NCBI RefSeq assembly: GCF_030272615.1
Contig: NC_081405.1
Location: 23,825,772 to 23,889,771, forward strand
DNA length: 64,000 nt
Direction: 5' to 3'
Source of the DNA: Cryptomeria japonica
Lineage: Eukaryota > Streptophyta > Pinopsida > Cupressales > Cupressaceae
The notes beneath the pieces are model-generated. The model ran no database searches. It saw nothing but the letters and a program-made list of their open reading frames with translations, and was not told the DNA's origin. Every line of letters starts with the position of its first letter. Within the stretch, counting starts at the first letter, position 1. Position numbers and translations under genes: made by a program. Shown here piece after piece: positions 21,610 to 33,246 of the stretch.

Positions 21610-24600
21610 ATCCTAATTGATCTTGGGTAGGGGTATAACCCCTATCTTACCTTAGAGACATTCAAAGGTAGCCTTAGGCAATGGCTTAGTGAAAATATCT
21701 GCCAATTACTCCTTACTTGACACATGCTCTAGTCTCACTTTCTTTTCCTACACTCTTTCTCTCAGAAAGTGATACTTCAATTCAATATAATTATTCCTAG
21801 CATGCGATACTGGGTTGTTAGAAATGTTTATAGAACCAATCTTATCACAATGTATGATCAGTGGAAGGACATGTCTCATCCATATAGGTTGTGTACAATT
21901 CATGAATGCAACCACATACTCTGCTTTTGCTCTAGACTGAGAGATACAAGTCTATTTCTTACTGGTCCAAGATACCAGTCTACCACCTAGAAAGAATGCA
22001 CCATCGGTTGTGCTCTTCCGGTCATCTACATTCCCTTCCCAATCAACATCAGTAAATACCTGCAAAGAAAAACTACCTTTATATGGATACCACAATCCAT
22101 AATCAATTATCCCTATAAGATATCTAAATATCCTCTTCATTGCTATCATATGTGTCTCCTTAGGGCTCTTCTTAAATCTTGCTACTAAACCAACTGCATG
22201 GGCAATATCCGGTCTACTATGAACAACATAATGCAATTTCCCAATCATGGATCTGTATTCCTTCTCATCCACTGAGGGTGAATCATCTTGTTTTGACAAT
22301 CTGCAACCTATAACCATAAGTGTTCCAACCGATTTATAGTCTTCCATTCCAAAAATGTTTAACACTTCCTTCACATGCTTAGACTGATAGATAAAAATTC
22401 CACCTTTCAGCTGTTGGACCTGCAACCCAATGAATTTTTTTATCTCTATCAGAGACATCTCAAACTCTTCTTTCATCTCATCTGCAAAAGTCATACTCAT
22501 ATAATCATATCCTCCAAATATGATATCATCAACAAATACTTCTGTAATCAACATCTTGTCTTCTTCATTCTTCAAATAAATATTGTTGTCCTCACTAGTT
22601 CTCTAAAATCCTATCTTTATCAGATGTGCATGAAGTCTTTCAAACCATGCTCTTGGTGCTTTCTTTAATCCATATAATACTTTATGTAGTTTGCATACCA
22701 TATCCTTGTCTTTTGTCAATGCAAACCCATTTGATTGTTCAATATACACATCTTCTTCAAGAATACCATTCAGAAATGCCGACTTTAAATCCATATGGTA
22801 AAATTTGAAACCTTTAAAGGCTGAAAATTCAAGTATCATTCTAACACCTTAAAGCCTAGCAACCGGTGCAAAGGTCTCTCCATAATCTTCATCTTTTTCT
22901 TGTGCATACCCTTTGCAAACTAGTCTTGCCTTGTTTCTAACAACTTTTTCTTCATTCAACTTGTTTCTAAATACCCACTTTGTACCAATCACATTTTTAT
23001 CATCAAGTCTAGGAACAAGTGACCAACTGTTGTTTTTATCAATCTGATCAAGCTCTTCATTCATTTCCTTTATCCAATCATCATCCTTAACATATTCTCT
23101 TACTGTCTTCAATTCAACTATGGAAATCAGACATGCACTTTCTCTAATTTTTCTTCTAGTCTCCACTTCTGCATTCTTGTCACCTATTATCTAATCTTCA
23201 AAATGACTTAACCTTACATACCCAGGTATAACCTATTCTGGTGCAATAACCTCTTCTTTTTCTTCATCTTCTTCATCTTCTACTGGTTGAGCATCTTCAT
23301 CTGCACTGTTATGCTCAACATCTTTCTGCACTTTCGATTTAATAATCACAAGTTTTTGTTCATCATCTACTAGATCAGATTTGCTGGTATCATCAGATTC
23401 ATTAGAGTATTCATCAACTTTTACATTGATGCTTTCCACAATCTTCTTTTTCCTTTTGTTAAAACACTTGAAAGATTTTCTCTTAGTAGAGCATCCAAGG
23501 AGTGTTCCTTCATCACTTTTAGGGTCAAATTTACTAGTATAATCATCTCTCTTTATAAAACATACGATACCAAAAACTTTGTAGTAACTAATACTAGGAG
23601 TTCTACCATACCATAACTCATAGGGTGTCTTGTCATTACCTTTCTTCACCCGTACCCAATTCAATGTGTATACTATAGTGTTGTCTTCTTCTCTCCAAAA
23701 CATCTTAGGTATATCTCCTTGTATCAGCATAGTCCTTGCTGCTTCAATAATGGTCTAGTTTCTGCTTTCTGCAATTCCATTATGTTGTGGTGTCCTTGGA
23801 GCAAATAACTACCTCTTTATTATATTTTCATCACAATATCTCACAAACTCATCTGATGTAAACTCTCCACCAGGGTAAGACTTCAGGCATTTAAGATTCT
23901 TACTAGTTTCCTTTTCTACTAAGGCTTTGAATGCTTTGAACTTGCTAAAAGCTTCCAACTTTTCCTTCAAAAAAGTAACCGACATCATTCTAGAAAATTC
24001 ATCAGTAAATATCATGAAATATTTGTCACCATAAAAAATTCTAGTCCTCATAGGACCACATAAATCAGTGTGCACCATATCTAGAATATGCTCAAAAGAA
24101 AAAGATTTGCTCATAAAAAAGATGTAGTCATCTTACCCAACTGACATTCTTTACACACCACATTGTCTAGTTTAACAGGCTGTGGCATACCTCTAACCAA
24201 ATTTGACTTGCTAACCTTAACCACATTATCAAAGCTCACATGACAAAACCTTCTATGCCATAACCAACTATCTTCAACCTTAGCAACCAAACAACTATTC
24301 ACATTAGTATTCAGATGGAATAAGTTACCTTCAGTTTGTTTCCCGGTAGCAATTAGTTCTCCTCTGCATCCTAAAACCTTGTTCACTCCATTCTTAAACT
24401 CAAGATGATAACCTTGTCATTAAACTGACCAACACTCAACAGGTTATGTTTCAAACCTTCAACCCAATATACATCATCATCATCATTACTTTTATCATTC
24501 AAAGAGATAGAACCTTTACCTTTTACCATACAAGGTGAATTGTTCCCAAATCTTACTACACCACCATCAAATTCTTTAAGAGAAATAAACTTGTTCTTAT

Positions 24601-25700
24601 CACCAGTCATGTGGTGTGATCAACCATTGTCAATAATCCATTCATCACTATTATCAATGTGAGATACTAAAGCCTTCTTATCAAACAGATCTTCCTTAAC
24701 AACAACAAAAAAAATCTCCTCATTGTCTTCATCCTCAGATTCCTCATCAGTAGCACCTTCATCAACTGCAACATAACACTATTTCTTTCCTTTTCCCTTA
24801 TATTTTATAAACTTTTCCTTTTGATCACTATTAGGACAGTTTGCAGCTATATGTCCTATCTTGTTATAAGAGAAACACTTAAGAGGTAGCTTGCCTTAGT
24901 ACTTACCAGTGCCTCTAGGAAGTCTTTTTGCTAATAGAGCTTCAAACTCCATCAGATTATCTTCATCATCCACATTAGATTTACTATCGCCATGATGACT
25001 TGACCTACATTCATGACTTTGACAAACATCTTTCCCTTTTCTCACTGGTACATTATATATAGATGCTTTGAAAGCAGATTCTGTCTTAGGTACATTATTA
25101 TCAAAACTATTCAACTCGAAAGTAGTTAGCTTGCCAATCAGAGAATCAATAGTAACCTTATCATTACTAACTGACCTCAAGTCTTGAATAGAAGACACTC
25201 TAATGGCATAGGCAGGCAATAGGGTTCTAAGCATTTTACTCACCACAATGTCTTCTTCAATAGTACCACCAACACATTTGATTCCACTGACAACTTTTTT
25301 TATACACTATCCATATTGAGTAATATTTTCTCCTTCCATCATTCTCATATCATCAAACTTTACTCTAAGGCTCTCTTCTTTAGCCTTTTGAACATGCTTA
25401 TCACCACCATAGATTATTTCTAACTTCTACCAAACTTCAAAAGCAGTTTCTAAACCATGTACATCAATATATTCAGTATCAAAAAGTGTACTTACAATAG
25501 CTTCTGATGCTTGAATGCTTTCCTGCTGCTCCTTAAGCTGATCTGCAATCAAAGAACTAGTACGAGGTACATACTTAGTAATAACATACTACCAGAATTG
25601 AACACCCATACCTTTGATATAGATCTTCATTATATCACTCCATATTCTATAGTTGTCCTTAGTGAATTTGGGACCCTCCTTCATCATTTTCAGATCTTTA
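21610..25700 (-). pseudogene. gag-pol: Copia gag-pol remnant
   Basis: Read from 25700 leftward, the parts are: Gag C-terminus (25246-24896, ending RRLPRGTGKY); a knuckle whose second Cys is Tyr (CFSYNKIGHIAANC, just left of 24896); protease with IIDNG followed by a stop, then HHMTGDK (near 24600); GAG-pre-integrase HHCC (24386-24111, WHRRFCH…CKECQLGK); integrase core (24114-23809, VHTDLCGP…) and C-terminus (23730-23233, YELWYGRTPS); reverse transcriptase (23166-21952) with FVDDIIFGG; and RNase H (FTDVDW…) with scattered stops to LADIFTKPLPK near 21660. Frameshifts near 24390 and 24112 and several stops make it non-functional. The Asp/Glu-rich stretch at the integrase-reverse transcriptase junction is typical of copia. 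Confidence 0.9.
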
Positions 25701-25738
25701 CCTCAAGCAGTTAAGCTTCTGCACAAAGAGGACCTAAT

Positions 25739-25750
25739 TCTCTAATACCA
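25739..25750 (-). promoter_or_regulatory. Primer-binding site, initiator tRNA-Met type (decayed)
   Basis: The minus strand reads TGGTATTAGAGA, one base off the common copia TGGTATCAGAGC core over its first ten bases, directly beside the LTR end. Confidence 0.65.
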
Positions 25751-25751
25751 A

Positions 25752-26480
25752 TTATTATTGTGAGGATCTGGTTAACACTGAGAAGGGGGGGGGGGGGGTG
25801 AATTAGTGATAACAATAAACTGCAATCTTTACCAATCTGAAAACACTTCACCAAAAATAGTTCATAACCAGTACTAGTAGCATATCAAACAATCTTCAAA
25901 ACAAATTTACCAAACTAATACCGGTAGCAACTTAAGTGTTCATCATTAAGAAAACACAGTAAAGACATCAAATGAATAACTCAACAATCCATCCACAACA
26001 TGAACACAAGGATTTTTCACGTGGAAACCCAAATGGGAAAAACCATGGTGGGAATTGGTACCCACAAAATATTTTCACTCTTTTGGAATGTGCCTTGTTA
26101 AAGGCCTAGCTCGGTTAGGATCTTTACAATAATGCCCGGTTAAGAGGAGACCCTGTTAGGACTCACTTGGTGAAGGGATTTTAACCTTAGCTCTGTTAGG
26201 AGCTCTACCCTATTCAGATTAACCTTGCTAAAGGTTAAACCCAAGTTAATGAGACACCTAGTTAAGGGATTTACAAGATCAAGCCTATTAGGACTTACCC
26301 GGTTAAAGGATTTTAATACTGCTACAACTGTTAGGAAACAACAGGTAAGTGATTTGATCAATGCACTCTTTGCTTGCTAGTACAGATCCATTTAAGCTCC
26401 AATCTACTTCACTCATGCAGGCATCTCAATTTGGTTTGACACACTCTCCTTCTCTGATCACTGACACAATAAACCTTCTA
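25752..26480 (-). repeat. 5' LTR of copia element, truncated
   Basis: It aligns with 18533-19275 of the 3' LTR, including the hairpin (25771-25813; G-run of about 14), the ACGTGGAAACCC block and the CNGTTA array. It ends abruptly at about 26479. Confidence 0.82.
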
Positions 26481-29015
26481 AAACCCATTTGTTAGGCAAG
26501 GCTCTTTTTTCTGTAGGTAAAGGGACTAAGTCCCAAGTCTTATTTTTCATCAAGGAGTCCATCTCCTCTTTCATGCCTAGCTCCCACTGTTGTTTGACAT
26601 CTACCTGCATTGCTTCTTCATATTCTTTTGGTTCATTAGAATCCATTAATAAAATAGAATACAAAGAAGGAGAAAATATTTTAGGGGGTCTACTTGTCCT
26701 TGTAGAACGTTTAACACTTGTAGGAGTTTGTGGGACAATCTGTTGTTGTAGAGCATCAGGTAACTATGGCATTTCATTTTCAGGAATCTCATCCAACACC
26801 ACATATTCTTATTTGTCCTGTTCATGCTTCTTTTCCTGCATCTGTTCTTTATACATAACCTTCTCATTGAATATAACATCTCTACTTCTAATTATTTTCT
26901 TATTCTCAAAATCCCATAACCGATAGCCATATTCATCTATCCCATACCCAATGAAGGTACATTTTTGAGATTTAGCATCAAGCTTGGTTCTATTTTCTTT
27001 ATCAACATGGACAAAAGCTTTGCAACCAAAAGTTTTTAGAAAAGAATAATTTACCTTTTTACCAGTCCATGCCTCCTCTGGAATACCACCATCCAAAGGG
27101 GTTGAAGGTCATCCATTTATCAAATAGACAACAATATGTACAACATCTATCCAAAAATGTAAGGGCAATCCAGCATGCAATCTCATGCTCCTTGTGCGTT
27201 CCATGATAGTCCTATTCATTCTCTCTGACACACCATTTTCCTATGGAGTTCCTGGAACTATCTTCTACTTTCGATTCCCATTTAAGGAGTAGTAATCTTC
27301 AAATGCTTTGCTGTAAGACTCACCTCCATTATCTGATCTGAGACACTTCAACTTTTTCCTGTCTCATTCTCAACCAAAGCTTTCCATTTCTTAAAAGTTT
27401 AAAAAACATCTGATTTTTGTTTTAGGAAATATACCCATGTTTTTTTGGTTGAGTCATCAATAAAAATAACATAATAACAAGAGCCACCAAGAGATGATAC
27501 CTGAGCCGGTCCCCATACATCTAAATGTACAAGCTCTAACTTCTCACTCTTCTTCTCTTTCCCAACCTTGAGAAATCTGACTCTTTTCTATTTACCATAA
27601 ACACAGTTTTCATAGAACTCTAAATCAATCTTCTTTAGTCCTAGCAATAGATTTTTGGAGTGAAGGATTTTCATCCCTTTCTCACTCATGTGCCCAAGCC
27701 TATGGTGCCACATTATCAAATCTGTTCTTGCAACATTTATTGTTGTTGTCCGTACAGTAACTTTATCTGTAGTAGCTAAGGTAGAGTAAGTGTTACCAGT
27801 ACACAGATATAATGTGCCTACCTTCACACCTTTAGCTACTACTAATGATCCTTTAGTGACCTTCCACATACTGTCTAAGAAGGTAACTATGCAACCTTCA
27901 CTACCTAGTTGCCCTGTAGAAATTAAATTTCTTCTTAAATTAGGAACATGTCTTACCTCCTGTAGAAACCAATCATTACCATTCTGCAACTTGATCTTTA
28001 TCTTTCCTTTTCCAACAATTTGATAGGGCTCATCATCACCCAAATATACCTGTCCAAAATCACCTTGAACATAATCTAGAAAATATTTTCTATGGGGTGT
28101 AGCACGAAATGAAGCCCCAGAATCTATTACCCAGGAATCATTAACATTATCCAAACATAAGATTAAAGCATCTTGTAAAGTATTACTTGCAATATTAGCT
28201 TCCTTACTGTCATTTTCATTTTTGTCTCCTTCTTTGTTTTTCTGAGACCAACAGTCTTTCTTTAGATGACCAGGCTTTCCGTAGTACCAGCAATCTTTCT
28301 TTCCTCTAGATTGAGAGTGTCCTTTCTTTGACTTCCCTCATAACTTCTCATTCCCAAGGCCTTTTCCTCTTTCCTTTGATCTTCCTCTATTCTCCACATT
28401 CAAAACACTACCCAATGATGTTGGAGTCTCACCTGTGCTTTTCCTTCACATTTCTTCACTTAGGATAACACCAACAATATCATCAAATACCAAAGTATTT
28501 TTACCAGAGACAGAGTTACTTACAGCCATAACCAAGCTATTCCAGCTTTCTGGCAAAGAACATAAAATCAAGAGACCCCTAACCTCTTCTGCAAAGGTAA
28601 TTTTTATCGAAGACAATTGACTGGTAATTGTATTAAATTCATTTAAGTGCTCCGCTACAGATCCTCCCTCACTCATTTTCAAATTAAACAAATGCTTCAT
28701 AAGAAATACCTTATTCGAAGCCGAGGGTTTTTCATACAACTTAGCCAATGTTGCCATCAAATCTATAGCCATTTTTGCTTCTGTTATATTGAATGCTACA
28801 GACGGTGCAAGGCACAAGCAAATGGATCCTAGTGCCTTTCTATCTAAAATGTCCCACTCTTCATCTGACATTGTGGTCACTTTCTTTGCCTTTCCTTCCA
28901 ATGGCCACCACAAATCCTTTTGATACAGGTAATCCTCCATCTGCATTTTCCATAACTGATAATTCTGGCCGTTAAACTTTTTGACCTTGAATTTGGAATC
29001 CTCCATTGCTCCCAC
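26481..29015 (-). pseudogene. gag-pol: Copia gag-pol, 3' truncated
   Basis: Gag (29015-28446) opens MGAMEDSKFKVKKFNGQNY and has the UBN2-type copia Gag pattern (WKMQMEDYL…LMKHLFNLKMSEGGSVAEHLNEF). A knuckle near 28290 reads CWYYGKPGHLKKDC, with the second Cys changed to Tyr. The protease carries WVIDSGASFRATP (28154 onward), followed by GAG-pre-integrase (MWHHRLGHMSEKG…). The integrase core (about 27580-27110) is broken by stops and a frameshift. Its C-terminal part (27096-26809) has FGCKAFVHVDKENRTKLDAKS. The reverse transcriptase N-terminus (26664 onward; EAMQVDVKQQWELGMKEEMDSL) ends at the junction. The layout is that of Tnt1/Tork-like copia elements, but the lineage is not certain. Confidence 0.9.
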
Positions 29016-29052
29016 TCAAATCTAAAAGTCCTGCCAATTTATAGAAAACCTC

Positions 29053-29064
29053 GCTCTGATACCA
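29053..29064 (-). promoter_or_regulatory. Primer-binding site, initiator tRNA-Met
   Basis: The minus strand reads TGGTATCAGAGC, an exact copia primer site, two bases from the LTR end. Confidence 0.88.
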
Positions 29065-29066
29065 AT

Positions 29067-29520
29067 TGTTAGGGTTTCAAGCAGATCCGAAGCAAATATG
29101 AACTAACAATTATATGCAGATTTAAATACAAAAGATAAAGAAATAAAACAGGACACAGATAACACAAAGATTTAACGTGATTCATGCAGAATGGGTTACG
29201 TCCACCATACATAGTCATCCAATCTTTCTTATTATCCAACAAAAATAGTACATCAACCTTACAATGCCTTAAGCATCCTAGCCGCTTATAACATGCGTTT
29301 TTAGGGCAACAACAAAGTCAGCCTTTTTAGGGTTTTATTACAATGTCAGTTTTCATCAATGAAAAACGACAATTTTTTTTTTCTTGGGGGCTCTCACCAC
29401 CGAACCCCCGCTTTTCTTGGGGGCTACCACCCCTGAACCCCTGCCCGGGGCCCGGCTCGGCCCCGGACCCTGGCGAGGATATGTGCTAAGTGTATAGTAC
29501 TTTGCTGATTAGTTGCCACA
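29067..29520 (-). repeat. 5' LTR of the truncated copia element
   Basis: The ~454-bp LTR runs TGTTAGGG…GTTGCCACA. It contains a GC-rich part at 29385-29478 with a repeated CTTGGGGGCT…CCGAACCCC unit, unlike the AT-rich surroundings. The right boundary is inferred from the CA end and the change to another LTR family at about 29528. Confidence 0.7.
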
Positions 29521-29527
29521 TTTTAAA

Positions 29528-30661
29528 AACCTGTGTGAAATATTTAATTGTTGTTTTGGTGTGATTCAAGGAAGAATTTCTCGGGAATCAGCGAAACACT
29601 TATTAGAGTGTTTTGAAGGTTTGACTTTGGTATGGATCGGATTTTTGTGATGGGTTACGATCAACCAATGGTTGATATTGCATTGTAATTTTTTGTAATG
29701 ATCTGTGATGATCGGTTATGATTTGAATTATAAATTCAAGACGTAATTAGGGTTTTGTGGCCAACCTAGCTGAGATGGCTATTTAGGATGACATAGTTGA
29801 TGTTTATTGTGTCAGTGGTCTTAGAGAATGTGTTAAGCCATCCAAGTGAAGTGTGAGATATGCCTAAGAGTTGCAGAGTGTTGTGTATAACTGGATCTAA
29901 TCAAGCAAGAAGAGAAGTGGAAGTAAACAAATAATTTTCTTATTGTTGTTCCCTAATAGTTGCAACAAGTTAAATCCCTTAACTGGGTAGGTCCTAACAT
30001 GCCTTGAACATTTAAGTCCCCTAATAGGGTATCTCTCAAAAGAGTGTTAAATCCTCTCATGAGATTTATCCTAACAGATCATCAAGCTCCTAACCAAGCT
30101 GCTAGGCAAAACCCTTAACTTGAAGACTCCTAACCGAGCATATTGTAAGCTCCTAACAGGGTGTACTTCAAAAGAGTACAAATATTTTTGGGTGCCAAAT
30201 CTCACTATGGTTTTTCCCTATTTGGGTTTCCACATTAAAAAATTATGGTGTTTATGTGTGGAATGTTTGTCATGTGATGTTCTTGTTTATGTTTCATTTC
30301 ATACATTATTTCTGAGACACCAGTTATGATTTTTTATCATAAGTTTATCAGAGGTTACGAGTACTAATAAGAAGTTGTTAGAGAAATGTTTTGATCTGAT
30401 TTATAAGGTTAATGAGCTGGTAAATGATCAAGTTTATATGATTGCTTTGGTAGTGAAAGTATTGATAGTTATGGTATATGTTTTGATTAATGTGCTAAGA
30501 AAATCTGATAAAGAGGTTATTAGATTTGATTAAAGAAGTTGAGATATTTGTTAAATGGTTTCAGATATGATATAAGTTTGATTTTGGATTAAAATTATCA
30601 ATCGGTCTTAATACTGATTCACCCCCCTCTCAGTATTAATTGGATCCTCATAGGATTAACA
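29528..30661 (+). repeat. Left LTR copy, 5' truncated
   Basis: It aligns with the 3' LTR from about 32880 to 33246 and on from 42998 to 43788. The first ~540 bp are missing. It contains the CNGTTA-type array in reverse sense and a perfect C-run hairpin at 30608-30639. Confidence 0.82.
30608..30639 (+). other. C-run hairpin, perfect 10-bp stem
   Basis: TTAATACTGA (30608-30617) pairs exactly with TCAGTATTAA (30630-30639) around the loop TTCACCCCCCTC. The LTR ends 22 bases further on. Confidence 0.8.
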
Positions 30662-30784
30662 ATGGCCTTGTTGCCAAAATGTATATTACATCTTGCATCA
30701 TTTGCATAATAATTTCACTTCCTAAGTTGCACTTAAGTGGGGGGTTTAATGTGAATAAGGTTAGTTCCTATCTAGTTATTAATA
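30662..30784 (+). repeat. Duplicated flank following the LTR (copy of 43789-43914)
   Basis: Both copies begin ATGGCCTTGTTGC and end CTATCTAGTTATTAATAG. Differences are scattered, including the length of a G-run. After the shared end the first copy runs into reverse transcriptase and the second into LTR-like DNA. Confidence 0.85.
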
Positions 30785-31902
30785 GTGTGTAAATTGCACA
30801 AAGCAATATATGATCTAAAGCAGGCACCAAGGGCATTGTATGAGAGATTACATGCACATTTGATCAAAATTGGATTCCAATGTACCAGTGAGGACGACAA
30901 TATTTATTTGAAGATTGATGGAGACAAGATGCTGATAGAAGAAGTGTTTGTTGATGACATAATTTTTGGTGGAAATGATGATATGTGTATGGACTTTGCT
31001 AATATAATGAAAAAGGAATTTGAAAAGACTCTTATCGGTGAAATAAAGTTCTTTATTGGCTTACAGGTTCAACAACTGGATGGTGGTATTTTTATTTGTC
31101 AGACCAAGTATATTGAAGAGGTGTTGAAGACTTTTGGCATGGAAGACTGCAAATCGGTTGGAACACCGATGGTAATAGGCTGCAAGTTGTCAAAGGAAGA
31201 TGATTCCCCTGTTGTTAGTGAAAAAGAGTACAGATCTATGATTGGAAAGCTACACTATGTTGTCCATAGAAAATGAGACATTGCTCATGTTGTTGGATTA
31301 GTGGCTAGATTTCAAATAGAGCCTAAAGAGAGTCACATGGTGGCTGTGAAGAGAATTTTTTGGTATCTCAAAGGCATAGTAGACTATGGTTTATGGTATC
31401 CCTATAAAGGAGATTTTACTTTGGATGTCTTTACTGATGCTGATTGGGTAGGTAATGTGGATGATCGGAAAAGCACAACCGGTGGAGCTTTTCTACTTGG
31501 AGGAAGATTAGTGGTATGGATGAGCAAGAAACAAACTTGTGTTTATCAATCTACAACTGAAGAAGAGTATGTAGCTGCATCCATGAATTGCACACAAACA
31601 ATATGGATGAGACATGTGCTCGAAAGATTCAAGTTAGATATGTTTCTGAACTAGTGACTATCTATTGTGATAATACAAGTGCAATAGACATTTCTAAGAA
31701 TCCTGTACTTCATTCTAGAACCAAGCTCATTGAATTGAAGTATCACTTCCTAAGGGAAAGAGTTCAAAAAAAAGAAGTGAAGATAGAATATGTGAAGAGT
31801 AAAGATCAATTAGCTGATATATTTACTAAGCCCTTACCAAAGGCTACCTTTGAGTTTCTTAGAGGTAAACTAGGGGTTAGACCCCTACACTGGAAGAACT
31901 AG
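30785..31902 (+). pseudogene. pol: Copia reverse transcriptase (C-terminal half) and RNase H
   Basis: The frame opens in the fingers/palm region (CKLHKAIYDLKQAPRALYERL) and has the active-site motif FVDDIIFGG at about 30947-30973. It is interrupted by TGA at 31274-31276, where relatives have SRPD. RNase H follows with FTDADW (about 31429), EEEYVAA and YCDNTSAIDISKNP, and ends LADIFTKPLPKATFEFL…. A frameshift lies near 31650. Gag, protease and integrase are absent upstream. The protein is close to that of the minus-strand element at 21610-25700, so the two elements are related. Confidence 0.92.
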
Positions 31903-32336
31903 AATGATGGAGATCCATCAATCCTGTGGATTTCATGTTTATTTTCACTAAGGATTTATGAAGGTTTAGGCTACTCCTTTGGGAGAGAAAGTCTGATGTC
32001 AAGTTCTGATTTAATGTTGTGTTATATTTTGATTAGCGGAGATGATGGAAGAGGCAACATCAGAATTGAAGACAAGTGATGCATTTACATCTTTGGCATT
32101 TTTGTCAAAGGGGGAGAAGAATAGAAATCATATATGATAGATTTGGTAAAGAAAAGATAAGAAATCAGATATGGGAGAAGAGAAAAGATCAAATTGAGAG
32201 AAGCATTGGTTAAGGGGGAGATGACAAAAGGAGGCGAACTGACAGATGATGTGATATCGACAAGCAAGTTGCAGATGATGATGTTACTTTGATTATATAT
32301 TTGATTGGCGCTACCATCAATGCCAAAGGGGGAGAT
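31903..32336 (+). promoter_or_regulatory. 3' untranslated region with several polypurine-like tracts
   Basis: AAAGGGGGAGAT (32325-32336) abuts the LTR start TGTTGACATTTGG and is the polypurine tract. Similar tracts occur earlier (about 32104 CAAAGGGGGAG and 32211 TTAAGGGGGAGAT). No gene is seen. Confidence 0.7.
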
Positions 32337-33246
32337 TGTTGACATTTGGCATAATTGATGCAGATACAAGTGATGCAGTTGAAGTTGGATGACTACACCG
32401 GTAAATGATATAAGTCTATTTGTGATGAAGAGATTGAGATTCTATGAATAAATGACATGATCAATTATTTATGTTGTCATTGATGGAAAGTAATGTCAAT
32501 TGATGTTCCTTATTTTCTTGATGTTTTTTTTTTGTCATCTAAGTAATTTGGTTTATCGAAAGATAGGGTTTACCGATAGAAAGATAAAGTCTGTGAAACC
32601 GGACTTTAACTGGTAAAGCAGTGTTGTTTTGATTGGATTGGTCGATCAACGATGATTGGTCATTTGCAGTTTGGATGGTGAACTTGTATCATGGATAGGT
32701 GTATATGAATAGAACCCAAACTTGTGAAGATTACCGAAAGGCGTGTTTTAAATTTCTGATGAAGTTTTGCTAAGGTTTTAGTAGGGTTTAAGACTGGTGA
32801 AGAAATCATCAAACCGATAATGATTTCTATTATGATGGTGATCGATGATGAGTCTAAATGAAGTTGTTAACATGGCACAACCCGCGTGAAATATTTAATT
32901 TTTGTTTTGGCATGATTCAAAGAAGAATTTCTTGGGAGTCAACGAAACACTTCATAGAGTGTTTTGAGGGTTTGACTTTGGTACAAATCGAATTTTTGTG
33001 ATGGGTTAAGATCAACCAACGATTGATATTGCATTGTAATTTTTTGTAATGATCTGTATATCGATATATGATGCTCTTATGATTTGAATTGTAAATTCAA
33101 GATGTAATTAGGGTTTTGTGGCTGACCTAGTTGAGATGGCTATTCAGGATGACGTAGTTGATGTTTATTGTGCCAGTAGTCTTAGAGAATATGTTAAGCC
33201 ATCCAAGTGAAGTGTGAGATCTTCCTGAGAGTTGCAAAGTGTTGTG

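Larger units (their letters stand above)
18532..26480 (-). mobile_element. Copia element, decayed, 5' LTR cut off at 26480
   Basis: The 3' LTR is at 18532-21291 and includes a nested solo LTR. The polypurine tract is at 21292-21303, the gag-pol remnant at 21610-25700, the primer site at 25739-25750 and the 5' LTR from 25752. The two LTRs align from their left ends up to 26479 (…AAACCTTCTAAAA), where the 5' LTR stops and an unrelated copia reading frame begins. The outer target duplication therefore cannot be tested. It is a Ty1/copia element by domain order (protease, integrase, reverse transcriptase, RNase H). Confidence 0.85.
26481..29520 (-). mobile_element. Second copia element, truncated within reverse transcriptase
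   Basis: The 5' LTR (29067-29520), primer site and gag-pol up to the first reverse transcriptase motif are present. Everything downstream, including the 3' LTR, is missing. The break at 26480 falls just after ALPNKWV, fused to the cut LTR of the neighbouring element with a few A residues in common, which fits an illegitimate-recombination deletion. Confidence 0.82.
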
